NCBI GenBank assembly: GCA_013791855.1
Contig: VMTA01000023.1
Location: forward strand, 1-64,000
From: Sideroxydans sp.
GTDB lineage: Bacteria; Pseudomonadota; Gammaproteobacteria; Burkholderiales; Gallionellaceae
Length of the DNA: 64,000 bases
Direction of reading: 5' to 3'
The notes under the pieces are model-generated. The model saw only the letters and a list, made by a program, of their open reading frames with translations, was not told the DNA's origin and did not search any database. This document shows, in pieces, positions 55,612 through 64,000 of this stretch. The translations under genes and the position numbers were made by a program. Each line of letters begins with the position of its first letter. Positions within the stretch are counted from its first letter, which is position 1.

Positions 55612-57093
55612 ATGATTTTCGGATACCCACTGTTAAGCGTCGTCATCTGGTTGCCCATCGTCTTCGGCGTACTGGTGCTGGCCACGGGCAACGACCGCAA
55701 TGCATCGCTGGCGCGCATCATCGCGCTGGTCGGTGCCGTGCTTGGTTTGCTGGTGACCATCCCGCTGTATACCGGTTTCGACCGCATGACCAGCGCCATG
55801 CAGTTCGTCGAGATGAAGAACTGGATCACCCAGTTCAATATCCATTACCACCTCGGCGTGGACGGCATCTCCATGCTGCTGATCCTGCTCAACGCCTTCT
55901 TCACCGTGATCGTGGTGATCGCCGGCTGGAAGGTGATCGAGAAACGCGTGGCGCAATACATGGCCTGCTTCCTCATCATGTCCGGACTGATCAACGGTGT
56001 GTTTGCCGCGCTGGACGCCGTGCTGTTCTATGTGTTCTGGGAAGCGATGCTGATTCCGATGTTCCTCATCATCGGTGTGTGGGGCGGTCCCAACCGCGTG
56101 TATGCGGCGATCAAGTTCTTCCTCTACACCCTGCTTGGATCGTTGTTGATGCTGGTGGCGCTGCTGTATCTGTACTTCCAGTCCGGCAGTTTCGAGATAC
56201 TCGACTACCATCAACTGCCGCTGGGCATGACCGCGCAGATCCTGATCTTCATCGCCTTCTTCATGGCCTTCGCCGTGAAGGTGCCGATGTTTCCCTTGCA
56301 TACCTGGTTGCCGGATGCGCACGTGGAAGCGCCCACCGGCGGTTCCGTGGTGCTGGCCGCGATCATGCTGAAGGTGGGGGCTTACGGTTTCATCCGCTTC
56401 TCCATGCCGATCGCGCCGGACGCCAGCCATGAGCTGGCATGGCTGATGGTCACGCTGTCGCTGATCGCGGTGGTGTATATCGGTCTGGTCGCTTTGGCGC
56501 AGTCCGACATGAAGAAGCTGGTGGCTTACTCTTCCATCTCGCACATGGGCTTCGTCACCCTCGGCCTGTTCATCTTCAACGCCTACGGTATGGAAGGCGC
56601 GTTGCTGCAAATGATCTCGCACGGTTTCGTGTCCGGCGCATTGTTCCTGTGTATCGGCGTGATGTACGACCGCGTGCACTCGCGCCAGATCGTGGATTAC
56701 GGCGGCGTGGCCAACACCATGCCGGTGTTCGCCGCCTTCTTCATGCTGTTCGCCATGGCCAACAGCGGCCTGCCGGGCACTTCCGGTTTCGTCGGTGAGT
56801 TCATGGTCATCCTCGGCGCGGTGAAGGTCAACTTCTGGTACGGCTTCGCGGCCGCCACCACGCTGGTGTTCGGTGCCGCCTACACGCTGTGGATGTACAA
56901 GCGCGTGGTGTTCGGCGCGGTCGCCAACGACCATGTGCGCCATCTGCATGACATCGGTGCGCGCGAGATTCTGCTCATGGCAGTGCTGGCGATCACAGTA
57001 CTGGTGATGGGTCTGTACCCGCTGCCCTTGTCCGAGATCATGCACGCTTCGGTGAACGATCTGCTGGTGCACATGGCACGCTCCAAAATCTAA
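55612..57093 (+). CDS. nuoM: NADH-quinone oxidoreductase subunit M
   Basis: A 493-residue antiporter-like proton-pumping subunit. Key motifs are LFYVFWEAMLIPMFLIIGVWGG, VKVPMFPLHTWLPDAHVEAPT and KKLVAYSSISHMGF. Position between nuoL and nuoN is standard. Confidence 0.97.
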   Translation: MIFGYPLLSVVIWLPIVFGVLVLATGNDRNASLARIIALVGAVLGLLVTIPLYTGFDRMTSAMQFVEMKNWITQFNIHYHLGVDGISMLLILLNAFFTVIVVIAGWKVIEKRVAQYMACFLIMSGLINGVFAALDAVLFYVFWEAMLIPMFLIIGVWGGPNRVYAAIKFFLYTLLGSLLMLVALLYLYFQSGSFEILDYHQLPLGMTAQILIFIAFFMAFAVKVPMFPLHTWLPDAHVEAPTGGSVVLAAIMLKVGAYGFIRFSMPIAPDASHELAWLMVTLSLIAVVYIGLVALAQSDMKKLVAYSSISHMGFVTLGLFIFNAYGMEGALLQMISHGFVSGALFLCIGVMYDRVHSRQIVDYGGVANTMPVFAAFFMLFAMANSGLPGTSGFVGEFMVILGAVKVNFWYGFAAATTLVFGAAYTLWMYKRVVFGAVANDHVRHLHDIGAREILLMAVLAITVLVMGLYPLPLSEIMHASVNDLLVHMARSKI

Positions 57094-57102
57094 GAGGAAG
57101 TT

Positions 57103-58554
57103 ATGAGTTACATCTCCACATTGTTTCCTGCCTACGCCGAGATCTTCCTGCTGTGCATGATCTGCGTCATCATGATCGTCGACTCGCTGCTGCCCAGCCA
57201 GACACGCACCGTCACCTATCTGCTGACCCAGGTGACGCTGCTCGGTTGTTCGCTGATCACGGTCGCCACGCACACCACCGGCGTCGCCCACCTGTTCACC
57301 GGCATGTTCGTGGACGACCTGATGTCCGACGTGCTCAAGCTGCTGACCTATCTGTCGGTGTCCATGATGCTGGTCTATTCGCGCAGCTACCTGATCGTGC
57401 GCGGTCTGTTTACCGGTGAGCTCCTTTCGCTGACGCTGACCTCCACGCTGGGTATGCTGGTGATGATCTCGGCCAGCAACTTCGTCACGCTGTACATCGG
57501 TCTGGAAGTGCTGGCGCTGAGCATGTATGCGCTGGTCGCTTTGCAGCGCGACTCCGCCGTGGCGACCGAATCCGCGATGAAATATTTCATCCTCGGCGCG
57601 ATGGCTTCCGGCTTCCTGCTGTACGGCATGTCCATGATCTACGGCGGCACCGGTTCGCTGGATATCCAGACCATTTCCAACGTCATCAAGGCCGGTCAGG
57701 GCAACGATATGCTGCTGGTGTTCGGACTGGCCTTCCTGGTCGCCGGCCTCGCTTTCAAGCTGGGTGCCGTGCCGTTCCACATGTGGGTGCCCGACGTGTA
57801 CCACGGTGCGCCGACCGCGATGACCATGTTCATCGGTACCGCGCCCAAACTGGCCGCCTTCGCTTTTGTGATGCGTATCCTGGTTGAGGCACTGCAACCG
57901 ATGATGATCCACTGGGCCGGCATGCTGGCTGTGCTGGCCGTGTTGTCGATGGGTGTTGGTAACATCACCGCCATCGCGCAGACCAACATCAAGCGCATGT
58001 TCGCCTATTCGACCATCGCGCACATGGGCTTCCTGTTGCTGGGGGTGTTGAGCGGCACGCTGGACGGCTACAGTTCCGCCATGTTCTATGCGGTGATCTA
58101 TGTGCTGATGACGCTGGGCGGCTTCGGCATGATCATGCTGCTGTCGCGCGAGGGTTTCGAGGCCGACAACCTGAACGACTTCAAGGGCCTCAACCAGCGC
58201 AGCCCGTGGCTCGCGTTCATGATGCTGCTGCTGATGTTCTCCATGGCCGGTGTACCGCCGACCGTCGGCTTCTACGCCAAGTTCTCGGTGCTGAACGCGG
58301 CGCTGCAAGCGGGTCATCTGACGCTGGTCATCGCGGCGGTGATCTTCTCGCTGATCGGTGCCTTCTACTACCTGCGCATCGTCAAGCTGATGTACTTCGA
58401 CGCACCGGAAAGCCACGAGAAGCTCTACATGCAGCCGGACAGCACGCTGCTCGTCTCCATCAACGGTCTGGCCGTGCTGATGCTCGGCATCATGCCCAAT
58501 ACGCTGATGGCGATCTGCGCGGCTTCGGTGCAGCAGTCCTTGCTGCTGCCCTGA
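57103..58554 (+). CDS. nuoN: NADH-quinone oxidoreductase subunit N
   Basis: A 483-residue antiporter-like subunit, last of the operon. Motifs are LYIGLEVLALSMYALVAL, FKLGAVPFHMWVPDVYHGAPT and KRMFAYSTIAHMGF. A strong terminator follows, so the 14-subunit set is complete and closed. Confidence 0.97.
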   Translation: MSYISTLFPAYAEIFLLCMICVIMIVDSLLPSQTRTVTYLLTQVTLLGCSLITVATHTTGVAHLFTGMFVDDLMSDVLKLLTYLSVSMMLVYSRSYLIVRGLFTGELLSLTLTSTLGMLVMISASNFVTLYIGLEVLALSMYALVALQRDSAVATESAMKYFILGAMASGFLLYGMSMIYGGTGSLDIQTISNVIKAGQGNDMLLVFGLAFLVAGLAFKLGAVPFHMWVPDVYHGAPTAMTMFIGTAPKLAAFAFVMRILVEALQPMMIHWAGMLAVLAVLSMGVGNITAIAQTNIKRMFAYSTIAHMGFLLLGVLSGTLDGYSSAMFYAVIYVLMTLGGFGMIMLLSREGFEADNLNDFKGLNQRSPWLAFMMLLLMFSMAGVPPTVGFYAKFSVLNAALQAGHLTLVIAAVIFSLIGAFYYLRIVKLMYFDAPESHEKLYMQPDSTLLVSINGLAVLMLGIMPNTLMAICAASVQQSLLLP

Positions 58555-58572
58555 TCGACGAACGGATCGACG

Positions 58573-58604
58573 AAAACTCCCGCCACGGCGGGAGTTTTCA
58601 TTTT
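58573..58604 (+). terminator. Intrinsic terminator of the nuo operon
   Basis: AAAACTCCCGCC/GGCGGGAGTTTT forms a 12-bp stem with a very short loop, followed by CATTTT, 19 bp past the nuoN stop. Confidence 0.85.
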
Positions 58605-58639
58605 AGGGATGCTATCCCGTATCGAAAGAGAGACTAGGC

Positions 58640-59191
58640 ATGGACCTGACCGAAAAGAAACTCGACAGCCGTGTGATGTATGAAGGCGGATTCCTAACGG
58701 TGTTGAAGGACGATGTGCAACTGCCGGACGGCAGCACCAGCACGCGCGAATATCTCACCCATCCCGGCGCGGTCGCCATGCTGGCCATACTCGACAACGG
58801 CAAGCTGTTGATGGAACGGCAGCACCGCTATCCCTGGCATTGCGATTTCATCGAATTGCCTGCGGGCAAGATCGACGCGGGCGAAGACATTCTCGTCACC
58901 GCGCAGCGCGAACTGCTGGAAGAGACCGGCTATGTCGCCAGCGAGTGGACGCACCTCACTACCGCCGCGCCCTGCATCGGCTACTCCGACGAACGCATGG
59001 AATACTTCATCGCGCGCGGACTGACCCATCAGGGCAGCAAATTGGATGAGGGTGAGTTTCTGGAAGTGTTCGAGTTGTCGCTGGAAGAAGCCATGGAATG
59101 GATACGGGCGGGAAAGATCACCGACAGCAAAACCATCGTTGGCCTGTTCTGGCTGGAAAAAGTGCTAAACGAGGGCTGGTGCGCACCGTAA
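58640..59191 (+). CDS. Nudix hydrolase, ADP-ribose pyrophosphatase type
   Basis: A 183-residue Nudix enzyme. The Nudix box GKIDAGEDILVTAQRELLEE is complete and the preceding FIELPAGKID fits the ADP-sugar pyrophosphatase (NudF-like) branch. It probably splits ADP-ribose to AMP and ribose-5-P, which would fit NAD turnover next to the nuo operon, but placement may be chance. GAGAGAC lies upstream of the ATG. Confidence 0.85.
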   Translation: MDLTEKKLDSRVMYEGGFLTVLKDDVQLPDGSTSTREYLTHPGAVAMLAILDNGKLLMERQHRYPWHCDFIELPAGKIDAGEDILVTAQRELLEETGYVASEWTHLTTAAPCIGYSDERMEYFIARGLTHQGSKLDEGEFLEVFELSLEEAMEWIRAGKITDSKTIVGLFWLEKVLNEGWCAP

Positions 59192-59213
59192 TAAGGCATC
59201 GATTTGGTGCGGT

Positions 59214-59230
59214 GCGCACTGTATTGGTGT
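59214..59230. promoter_or_regulatory. Candidate NtrC-type site upstream of amtB
   Basis: GCGCACTGTATTGGTGT resembles the GCAC...GGTGC dyad of NtrC and lies about 65-80 bp upstream of the -24 element at 59295. A second GGTGCGCACC palindrome is at about 59178. Confidence 0.45.
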
Positions 59231-59294
59231 GTGTAATCCTTTGTTTAGGGTTGCATTTAATAAAAAACACTTATGAATCAGTTGCTGTGTGAGC

Positions 59295-59310
59295 TGGCAC
59301 AGTGCTTGCA
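59295..59310 (+). promoter_or_regulatory. Sigma-54 promoter of amtB
   Basis: TGGCACAGTGCTTGCA matches the -24/-12 consensus (TGGCAC-N5-TTGCA) with correct spacing. Transcription would start near 59322, 25 bp before the ATG. Confidence 0.85.
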
Positions 59311-59346
59311 TGCGTAACCGCGTTTCGCACTTTTTCGGAGAATGTC

Positions 59347-60549
59347 ATGGAAGAACTCAAGGTCAGTAGTGATGCACTTTTCATCCTGCTCGGTGCCATC
59401 ATGGTGCTCGCGATGCACGCGGGTTTCGCCTTTCTGGAACTCGGCACGGTACGCAAGAAGAACCAGGTGAACGCGCTGGTGAAGATATTGAGCGATCTCG
59501 CCGTCTCCACCATCGCCTATTTCTTCATCGGCTACGGCATCGCCTATGGCGTGAGTTTTTTTGTTGGCGCGGAAGAACTGGCGCAACGCAACGGCTACGA
59601 TTTGGTCAAGTTCTTCTTCCTGATGACCTTTGCCGCCGCCATTCCCGCCATCGTCTCCGGCGGTATCGCCGAGCGCGCGCGTTTCAACCCACAACTGGCT
59701 GCCACCTTCCTGCTGGTCGGTTTTGTCTATCCCTTCTTTGAAGGTATAGCCTGGAACGGTGCCTATGGTGTGCAGGATTGGCTGAAGGCCAGCTTCGGTG
59801 CCGGCTTCCACGACTTCGCCGGTTCCGTGGTGGTGCATGCCGTCGGTGGCTGGATAGGCTTGGCTGCTGTGTTGTTGCTCGGCGCACGCCACGGTCGTTA
59901 CACCAAGGAAGGCCGTATCTCTGCACACCCGCCTTCCAGCATCCCCTTCCTGGCACTGGGCGCATGGATCCTCACCGTGGGCTGGTTCGGCTTCAACGTG
60001 ATGAGCGCACAGACCATCACCGGCATCAGCGGCCTGGTCGCGGTCAACTCGCTGATGGCCATGGTCGGCGGCACGCTCACCGCGCTGTGGCTGGGCAAGA
60101 ACGACCCCGGCTTCGTGCATAACGGCCCGCTGGCCGGACTGGTCGCCGTGTGTGCCGGCTCCGACCTCATGCACCCGATGGGCGCGCTCATCGTCGGCGG
60201 CGTGGCCGGCGCGTTGTTCGTCATCATGTTCACCCTCACGCAGAACCGCTGGAAGATCGACGATGTGCTCGGCGTGTGGCCGCTGCACGGCCTGTGCGGC
60301 GCATGGGGCGGCATCGCCGCCGGCATCTTCGGAATGAAAGCGCTGGGCGGCTTGGGCGGTGTCAGCTTCATGTCGCAACTGATCGGCACGCTGATGGGCA
60401 TCGGCATCGCGTTTGCCGGAGGCTTCGTGGTCTATGGCGTCATCAAGAAACTGGTGGGCATCCGCCTCGACAAGGAAGAAGAGTTCAACGGTGCCGACCT
60501 ATCCATCCACAAGATCAGCGCAACACCGGAGCGTGAATCGGGTTGGTGA
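59347..60549 (+). CDS. amtB: Ammonium transporter
   Basis: A 400-residue Amt channel with about eleven helices. The twin histidines of the pore are in GSVVVHAVGGWIG and WPLHGLCGAWGG, and FFFLMTFAAAIPAIVSGGIAER carries the outer gate region. I start it at ATG 59347 (MEELKVSSD) behind CGGAG. It lacks the N-terminal signal peptide of E. coli AmtB. No glnK/PII gene is adjacent, which is unusual for amtB, but the sigma-54 promoter shows nitrogen control. Confidence 0.93.
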   Translation: MEELKVSSDALFILLGAIMVLAMHAGFAFLELGTVRKKNQVNALVKILSDLAVSTIAYFFIGYGIAYGVSFFVGAEELAQRNGYDLVKFFFLMTFAAAIPAIVSGGIAERARFNPQLAATFLLVGFVYPFFEGIAWNGAYGVQDWLKASFGAGFHDFAGSVVVHAVGGWIGLAAVLLLGARHGRYTKEGRISAHPPSSIPFLALGAWILTVGWFGFNVMSAQTITGISGLVAVNSLMAMVGGTLTALWLGKNDPGFVHNGPLAGLVAVCAGSDLMHPMGALIVGGVAGALFVIMFTLTQNRWKIDDVLGVWPLHGLCGAWGGIAAGIFGMKALGGLGGVSFMSQLIGTLMGIGIAFAGGFVVYGVIKKLVGIRLDKEEEFNGADLSIHKISATPERESGW

Positions 60550-60579
60550 TCGCGCAGTATGTCGTGGCAAGCTCACATG

Positions 60580-60607
60580 AACGGCACCCCGCTTGGGGTG
60601 CCGTTTT
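60580..60607 (+). terminator. Intrinsic terminator after amtB
   Basis: AACGGCACCCC/GGGGTGCCGTT with a GCTT loop, followed by TTTT overlapping the arm, 30 bp past the amtB stop. Confidence 0.85.
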
Positions 60608-60702
60608 CACTTGGTGCGGCGCGGTGGACACGCAGGCGCCACACATCCGCTAACCTTCTTGGCGCAACTCGGTAGAATGGCCCGGTCCGAACAACCCTGG
60701 AT

Positions 60703-61554
60703 GTGTCATTTCTGAATATGATTCGAGGCAAGATCGACTTCAAGAGTGTGCCGGTGCAGGCGGGTGTCATCTCCGACATCATCAATCTCGATATTGAATC
60801 CAGCGAATATTTCCAGCGACTGGACGACCTGATCGGCGCCGATCAGGGTGTGGCGTCGCTGGTGCTCAGAGTCGTCAATTCGCCGCTCTACAGTCGCGGC
60901 AACAAGGTGGGCACTATTCCGCTGGCGATCAGCCTGCTGGGCTACAGCGTGCTGCGTTCGCTCGCCTTGCTGGCATTCAGCCGCTCCTTGTTCTCCGAGA
61001 CCCGGCATGAGGCTTTCCGTTTGCACATCTGGCAGCACTCGTTGCTCGCCGCGATCGCCAGCCAGCGTATCTGTCAGAGTCTGGGAGACAACAAAAATGG
61101 CGATGAGGCTTTCATCGCGGGTCTGATGCATGACATCGGCAAGGTGCTGATGTTCACGCAACATCCGGACATGTATCAGCGGGTGTTCGAGTATATGTTC
61201 GAGAACAACTGCAGCAGTGCTCAGGCCGAGCAGAGATTCTTCGGCTTCGATCATTTCCAGGTGGGCGCGGAGGCGGTCAAGGAATGGCGTTTGCCGGATC
61301 GGTTCAATGCCTATATGGGTGCCGAGCTGTCGCATGCAGAAGGGGCCGACGCCATATCGACCAGCCTGATAGCGGCCAATGCATTGCTCAAGTCGGCGGG
61401 CATCGGTGCCAGAGAGATAGAGGCGCCCGAAGTCAGAATGGCGAGACTGCAGGCATTCGGTCTGGACGATGCGCTATGCGATAGTCTGCTGCAGGACGAG
61501 TTCATCGCCGAATTGAGAGAGTCCGAGATCTACCGGCTGTGCATGAATATCTAG
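60703..61554 (+). CDS. HDOD domain protein
   Basis: A 283-residue protein with an HDOD output domain (~15-220), an HD-related signalling fold without its own known reaction. The HD-like stretch FIAGLMHDIGKVLMF and the WQHSLLAAIAS segment are clear. The start is GTG 60703, with ATG 60718 (MIRGKIDF) as the alternative. The stop is one base before the cyclase ATG, so they are translated together and probably work together in a cyclic-nucleotide response (inference). Confidence 0.82.
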   Translation: MSFLNMIRGKIDFKSVPVQAGVISDIINLDIESSEYFQRLDDLIGADQGVASLVLRVVNSPLYSRGNKVGTIPLAISLLGYSVLRSLALLAFSRSLFSETRHEAFRLHIWQHSLLAAIASQRICQSLGDNKNGDEAFIAGLMHDIGKVLMFTQHPDMYQRVFEYMFENNCSSAQAEQRFFGFDHFQVGAEAVKEWRLPDRFNAYMGAELSHAEGADAISTSLIAANALLKSAGIGAREIEAPEVRMARLQAFGLDDALCDSLLQDEFIAELRESEIYRLCMNI

Positions 61555-61555
61555 C

Positions 61556-63157
61556 ATGACTGAAACATCCTCACACACCACCCGCAATATCTCGGTGACT
61601 TCTCTGGAGCACGGCATCTGGCCGGGTCTGAAGGCACAGCTTGAGCCTTCGCTAGCTAGACTGGGTCTGGCGCGTCTGGCTATCCCCGTCATGTTGCTGC
61701 TGCATGACGCGGTAGATATGGCCGTGCGTGCGATGCACTTCGAGGCTTTCAGGCGTTTGGCCGAGGATGAGTTCGGCATGGTGACCGGCAGCAATGCCGC
61801 AGACCTGGAAGCATTGTTCAATGCCGAGGTGGGAGAGCACGGATCGCAGAACATCGCGCAATACTGCAAAGACAACGGCCAGCACGTGCAGATCGGTTTC
61901 CCGCAACAGGGCGGCTACATCCTGTCTATCGCTGTGCCCGTGGCGTGGGATGTCTCGCAGTGCGGCACACAGGGGCTGGTCGATGCGCTGGGCTTGCGCT
62001 GGCAACAGGCCCAGCCGGTGCAAGGTTCGACTGCCTGCATCTATGCGCTGGAGCAGGCATCCCCCGATCCGGCCTCAGCACGCAGCGGCGTGCTGCTGGA
62101 TGACGCCGCCAGCCAAGGTAGCATGCAGCACATCTGCAACAAGCTGGGCTACGGCCTCATCCGTTTCTCCAGTGCGGGCGAAGTCATCGCCGTGTCGCGC
62201 GCCATGCTGGACAGCATGCGCCTGCCTGCCGAGGCTGCGGCCATCGCCGACCTGTGTACGTCCATTCCGTTCAACTTCTATAACGATGTGATATGGGGCT
62301 TGGCGCTGACCGGCGAGGGCGGTGTGTTCGAGAACTACCGTACGCGCGTCTATCTGCACGGGGAGGAGGGCGTGACGGCGCTGTTCAATGTGAGCGGCTA
62401 TCGTGATGCGGATGCGACCATCCACTCGCTGTGGCAGATCGTGTCGCTGGATGAAGGCACCACCCATCTGGGTGAAGGCTCCATCCTGAGCGAGGCGCGC
62501 ATACACAACATCACGCGCAACTATGTGCCGCAGATGGTGGAGGAGAAGGCGCGCGAAGCGGTGCAGTTGGGCAAGTCGAAGCTGATCAACGAGGAGTGCG
62601 AGATCGCCGTGCTGTTCTGCGACATCGTGGGTTTCACCTCCTTCGTGGAAAGCAACGCCAGCAGCGAATCCATCATCAACACACTCAACACCATCTTGCG
62701 CCGCGTGTCCGGCTCGGTGCGGCGGAATCGCGGCTATATCGACAAGTTCATGGGCGATAGCGTGATGGCCATCTTCATGGACCCGGCGGATGCCATCGCC
62801 GCCGCTATCGACATGCAAAAACATGCTGCCGATATCAACGGTCTGCGTTCCCGCGCCGGGCAGGACTCGCTCAGTCTGCGCATCGGCATACACTGGGGTG
62901 AGGTGGTCATCGGCAATGTAGGGACGGCGGAAAGACTGGATTGGACGGCGATAGGAGATGTGGTCAACACCGCGTCGCGCATCGAAAAGAATTGCAACCC
63001 CGGTGCCATCCTGATCAGCCAGAGTTTGATGGATGCTGTCGATGCGGCGCGCCATCCTGAGTTCGCTTTCGGCGACCTGTTCACCATCCATGTCAAAGGC
63101 AAGCGCCAGGGCTTGCCGGTATGCCATGTCGCGGCGCCCGAGATAAAGACGAAATGA
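61556..63157 (+). CDS. Class III adenylate/guanylate cyclase with unassigned N-terminal half
   Basis: A 533-residue protein with a C-terminal class III cyclase domain (~340-520). Metal-binding aspartates are in VLFCDIVGFTSF (D356) and FMGDSVMAIF, the purine-specifying Lys is in YIDKFMGD, a Thr in DWTAIGDVVN is of the adenylate type, and the transition-state Asn/Arg lie in GDVVNTASRIE. It is therefore probably an active adenylate cyclase. The N-terminal 330 residues have no transmembrane helix and no domain I can name; a PAS-like fold near 195-300 is possible. It is co-translated with the HDOD gene. Confidence 0.85.
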   Translation: MTETSSHTTRNISVTSLEHGIWPGLKAQLEPSLARLGLARLAIPVMLLLHDAVDMAVRAMHFEAFRRLAEDEFGMVTGSNAADLEALFNAEVGEHGSQNIAQYCKDNGQHVQIGFPQQGGYILSIAVPVAWDVSQCGTQGLVDALGLRWQQAQPVQGSTACIYALEQASPDPASARSGVLLDDAASQGSMQHICNKLGYGLIRFSSAGEVIAVSRAMLDSMRLPAEAAAIADLCTSIPFNFYNDVIWGLALTGEGGVFENYRTRVYLHGEEGVTALFNVSGYRDADATIHSLWQIVSLDEGTTHLGEGSILSEARIHNITRNYVPQMVEEKAREAVQLGKSKLINEECEIAVLFCDIVGFTSFVESNASSESIINTLNTILRRVSGSVRRNRGYIDKFMGDSVMAIFMDPADAIAAAIDMQKHAADINGLRSRAGQDSLSLRIGIHWGEVVIGNVGTAERLDWTAIGDVVNTASRIEKNCNPGAILISQSLMDAVDAARHPEFAFGDLFTIHVKGKRQGLPVCHVAAPEIKTK

Positions 63158-63170
63158 GCGGTGAGCTGCG

Positions 63171-63983
63171 ATGCGTGACACCGGAACGCGGCTGAATCCG
63201 CTCGACCTGCTGGCCAGCCTGTTCGACAGCGGGCGCGGTGCGTATAAGCTGGACGAGGTAGCGTGGCGGGCGGCGATGGCCTTGCCGGTGTTTGACGGGC
63301 TGGATGAAACAGCGCGTCTGCACTTGCGTGAACGGACGCAGGGACTGCTGGCGGACAAGGCGTTCTCCGGCGCGGGCGGGCTGGAAATGGATGCGGCGAT
63401 GGCGACGACCATCGCGGCGTTCGCCGTGCTGCCGGTGTTGAATCTGGAGGAAGGCTGGTACTCAGGCTGGGTCGAGGTGGTGGTTTACCCGGGCGAGTTC
63501 ATATTCGACGGCGAGCAGATGGACGAGACGGGTGTGGTGCATCATGTGCGCCATGCGCGTAGCGGGGAGGCGATGGCGGGCGGGCCGCTGGTGCTTTCCT
63601 GGCAGGATGTGCAGGGGGCGGGTCGTGGCGAGGGCTTCAATGTGGTGATCCACGAGTTCGCGCACAAACTGGACATGCGCAACGGCGAGGCGAACGGCAG
63701 GCCGCCGCTGCATGCGGGGATGGACCCGGCTGCGTGGGCGGAGGTGTGGCTGGCGGCTTACGATGATCTGTGTCGCCGCGTGGACGGTGGCGAAGTGACG
63801 CAGATCGACCCGTATGCGACGGAGAGTCCGGCGGAATGTTTCGCGGTGCTTTCCGAGTACTTCTTCGAAGCACCGCATGTGCTGCATGCTGAATATCCGG
63901 AAGTGTATGGGCAACTGGTGCAGTTCTACCGGCAGGATACGCTGGCGCGCCTGAGGCAGGCGGGCGGTATCATCGGTACCTGA
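63171..63983 (+). CDS. mtfA: M90 family zinc peptidase MtfA
   Basis: A 270-residue cytosolic metallopeptidase with zinc motif HEFAHKLD and a downstream Glu in ESPAECFAVLSEYFFE. In E. coli, MtfA binds the glucose-PTS repressor Mlc. It lies 13 bp after the cyclase gene on the same strand and may share its transcript. ATG 63171 follows GAGCTGCG. The remaining 17 bases of the window hold nothing recognisable. Confidence 0.9.
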   Translation: MRDTGTRLNPLDLLASLFDSGRGAYKLDEVAWRAAMALPVFDGLDETARLHLRERTQGLLADKAFSGAGGLEMDAAMATTIAAFAVLPVLNLEEGWYSGWVEVVVYPGEFIFDGEQMDETGVVHHVRHARSGEAMAGGPLVLSWQDVQGAGRGEGFNVVIHEFAHKLDMRNGEANGRPPLHAGMDPAAWAEVWLAAYDDLCRRVDGGEVTQIDPYATESPAECFAVLSEYFFEAPHVLHAEYPEVYGQLVQFYRQDTLARLRQAGGIIGT

Positions 63984-64000
63984 ATCTTTCCATTCGACAG

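Noticed and set aside
55633-58416. 927-codon minus-strand frame across nuoM and nuoN
   Set aside because: Antisense shadow of membrane protein genes, rich in His and Gln. No start signal or recognisable domain. The same applies to the 735-codon frame at 53423-55630.

Overview
The window is one contiguous stretch of a betaproteobacterial chromosome, mostly G+C-rich and densely coded. The order tpiA-secG-tRNA-Leu-nuoA..N, the cluster orn / M48 peptidase-cytochrome c-phhB-rsgA, and the cys cluster with a DUF934 gene and an APS-type CysH all point to Betaproteobacteria. The octaheme cytochrome cluster and the number of c-type haem proteins make a Nitrosomonadales/Gallionellaceae-like chemolithotroph or related sulfur/iron bacterium my best guess. 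That is inference; no rRNA is present to settle it.

Layout. 1-5005: assimilatory sulfate reduction (cysI partial, DUF934, cysH, cysD, cysN). 5144-7006: a CobD/CbiB-like membrane protein and a TlpA-like thioredoxin. 7062-7179: a 118-bp nested palindrome between convergent genes. 7191-13332: a respiratory-type cluster on the minus strand (ferredoxin, CcoG-like FeS membrane protein, DUF302 protein, octaheme tetrathionate-reductase-family cytochrome, cytochrome b), with a divergent sigma-54 activator. A consensus -24/-12 promoter and an intrinsic terminator lie in its leader. 13420-14695: an A+T-rich cassette with an FRG-domain gene bounded by ~88-bp inverted repeats. 14739-18106: rsgA, phhB, cytochrome c, M48 peptidase, orn. 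18199-21742: a haem-c/PAS/GGDEF diguanylate cyclase, a glycosyltransferase and a PilZ protein. 21749-27713: hemH, hrcA, nadK, recN, bamE, dapB. 27884-33790: mntP, carAB, greA, yhbY. 33930-38744: rlmE, ftsH, folP, glmM. 38817-42560: pstSCAB with a candidate Pho box. 42774-58554: tpiA, secG, tRNA-Leu(GAG) and the complete 14-gene nuo operon. 58640-63983: a Nudix hydrolase, amtB with a sigma-54 promoter, an HDOD protein, a class III cyclase and mtfA.

Most of the window is conserved housekeeping. Two parts stand out. The first is the sigma-54-controlled ferredoxin/CcoG/DUF302/octaheme/cytochrome b cluster; its promoter, a candidate upstream palindrome, a leader terminator and a Cys-rich PAS activator can all be read directly. 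The second is the FRG cassette with long terminal inverted repeats, which looks like a recently mobile, possibly defence-related insertion. I saw no CRISPR array, prophage, integrase or recognisable transposase gene.
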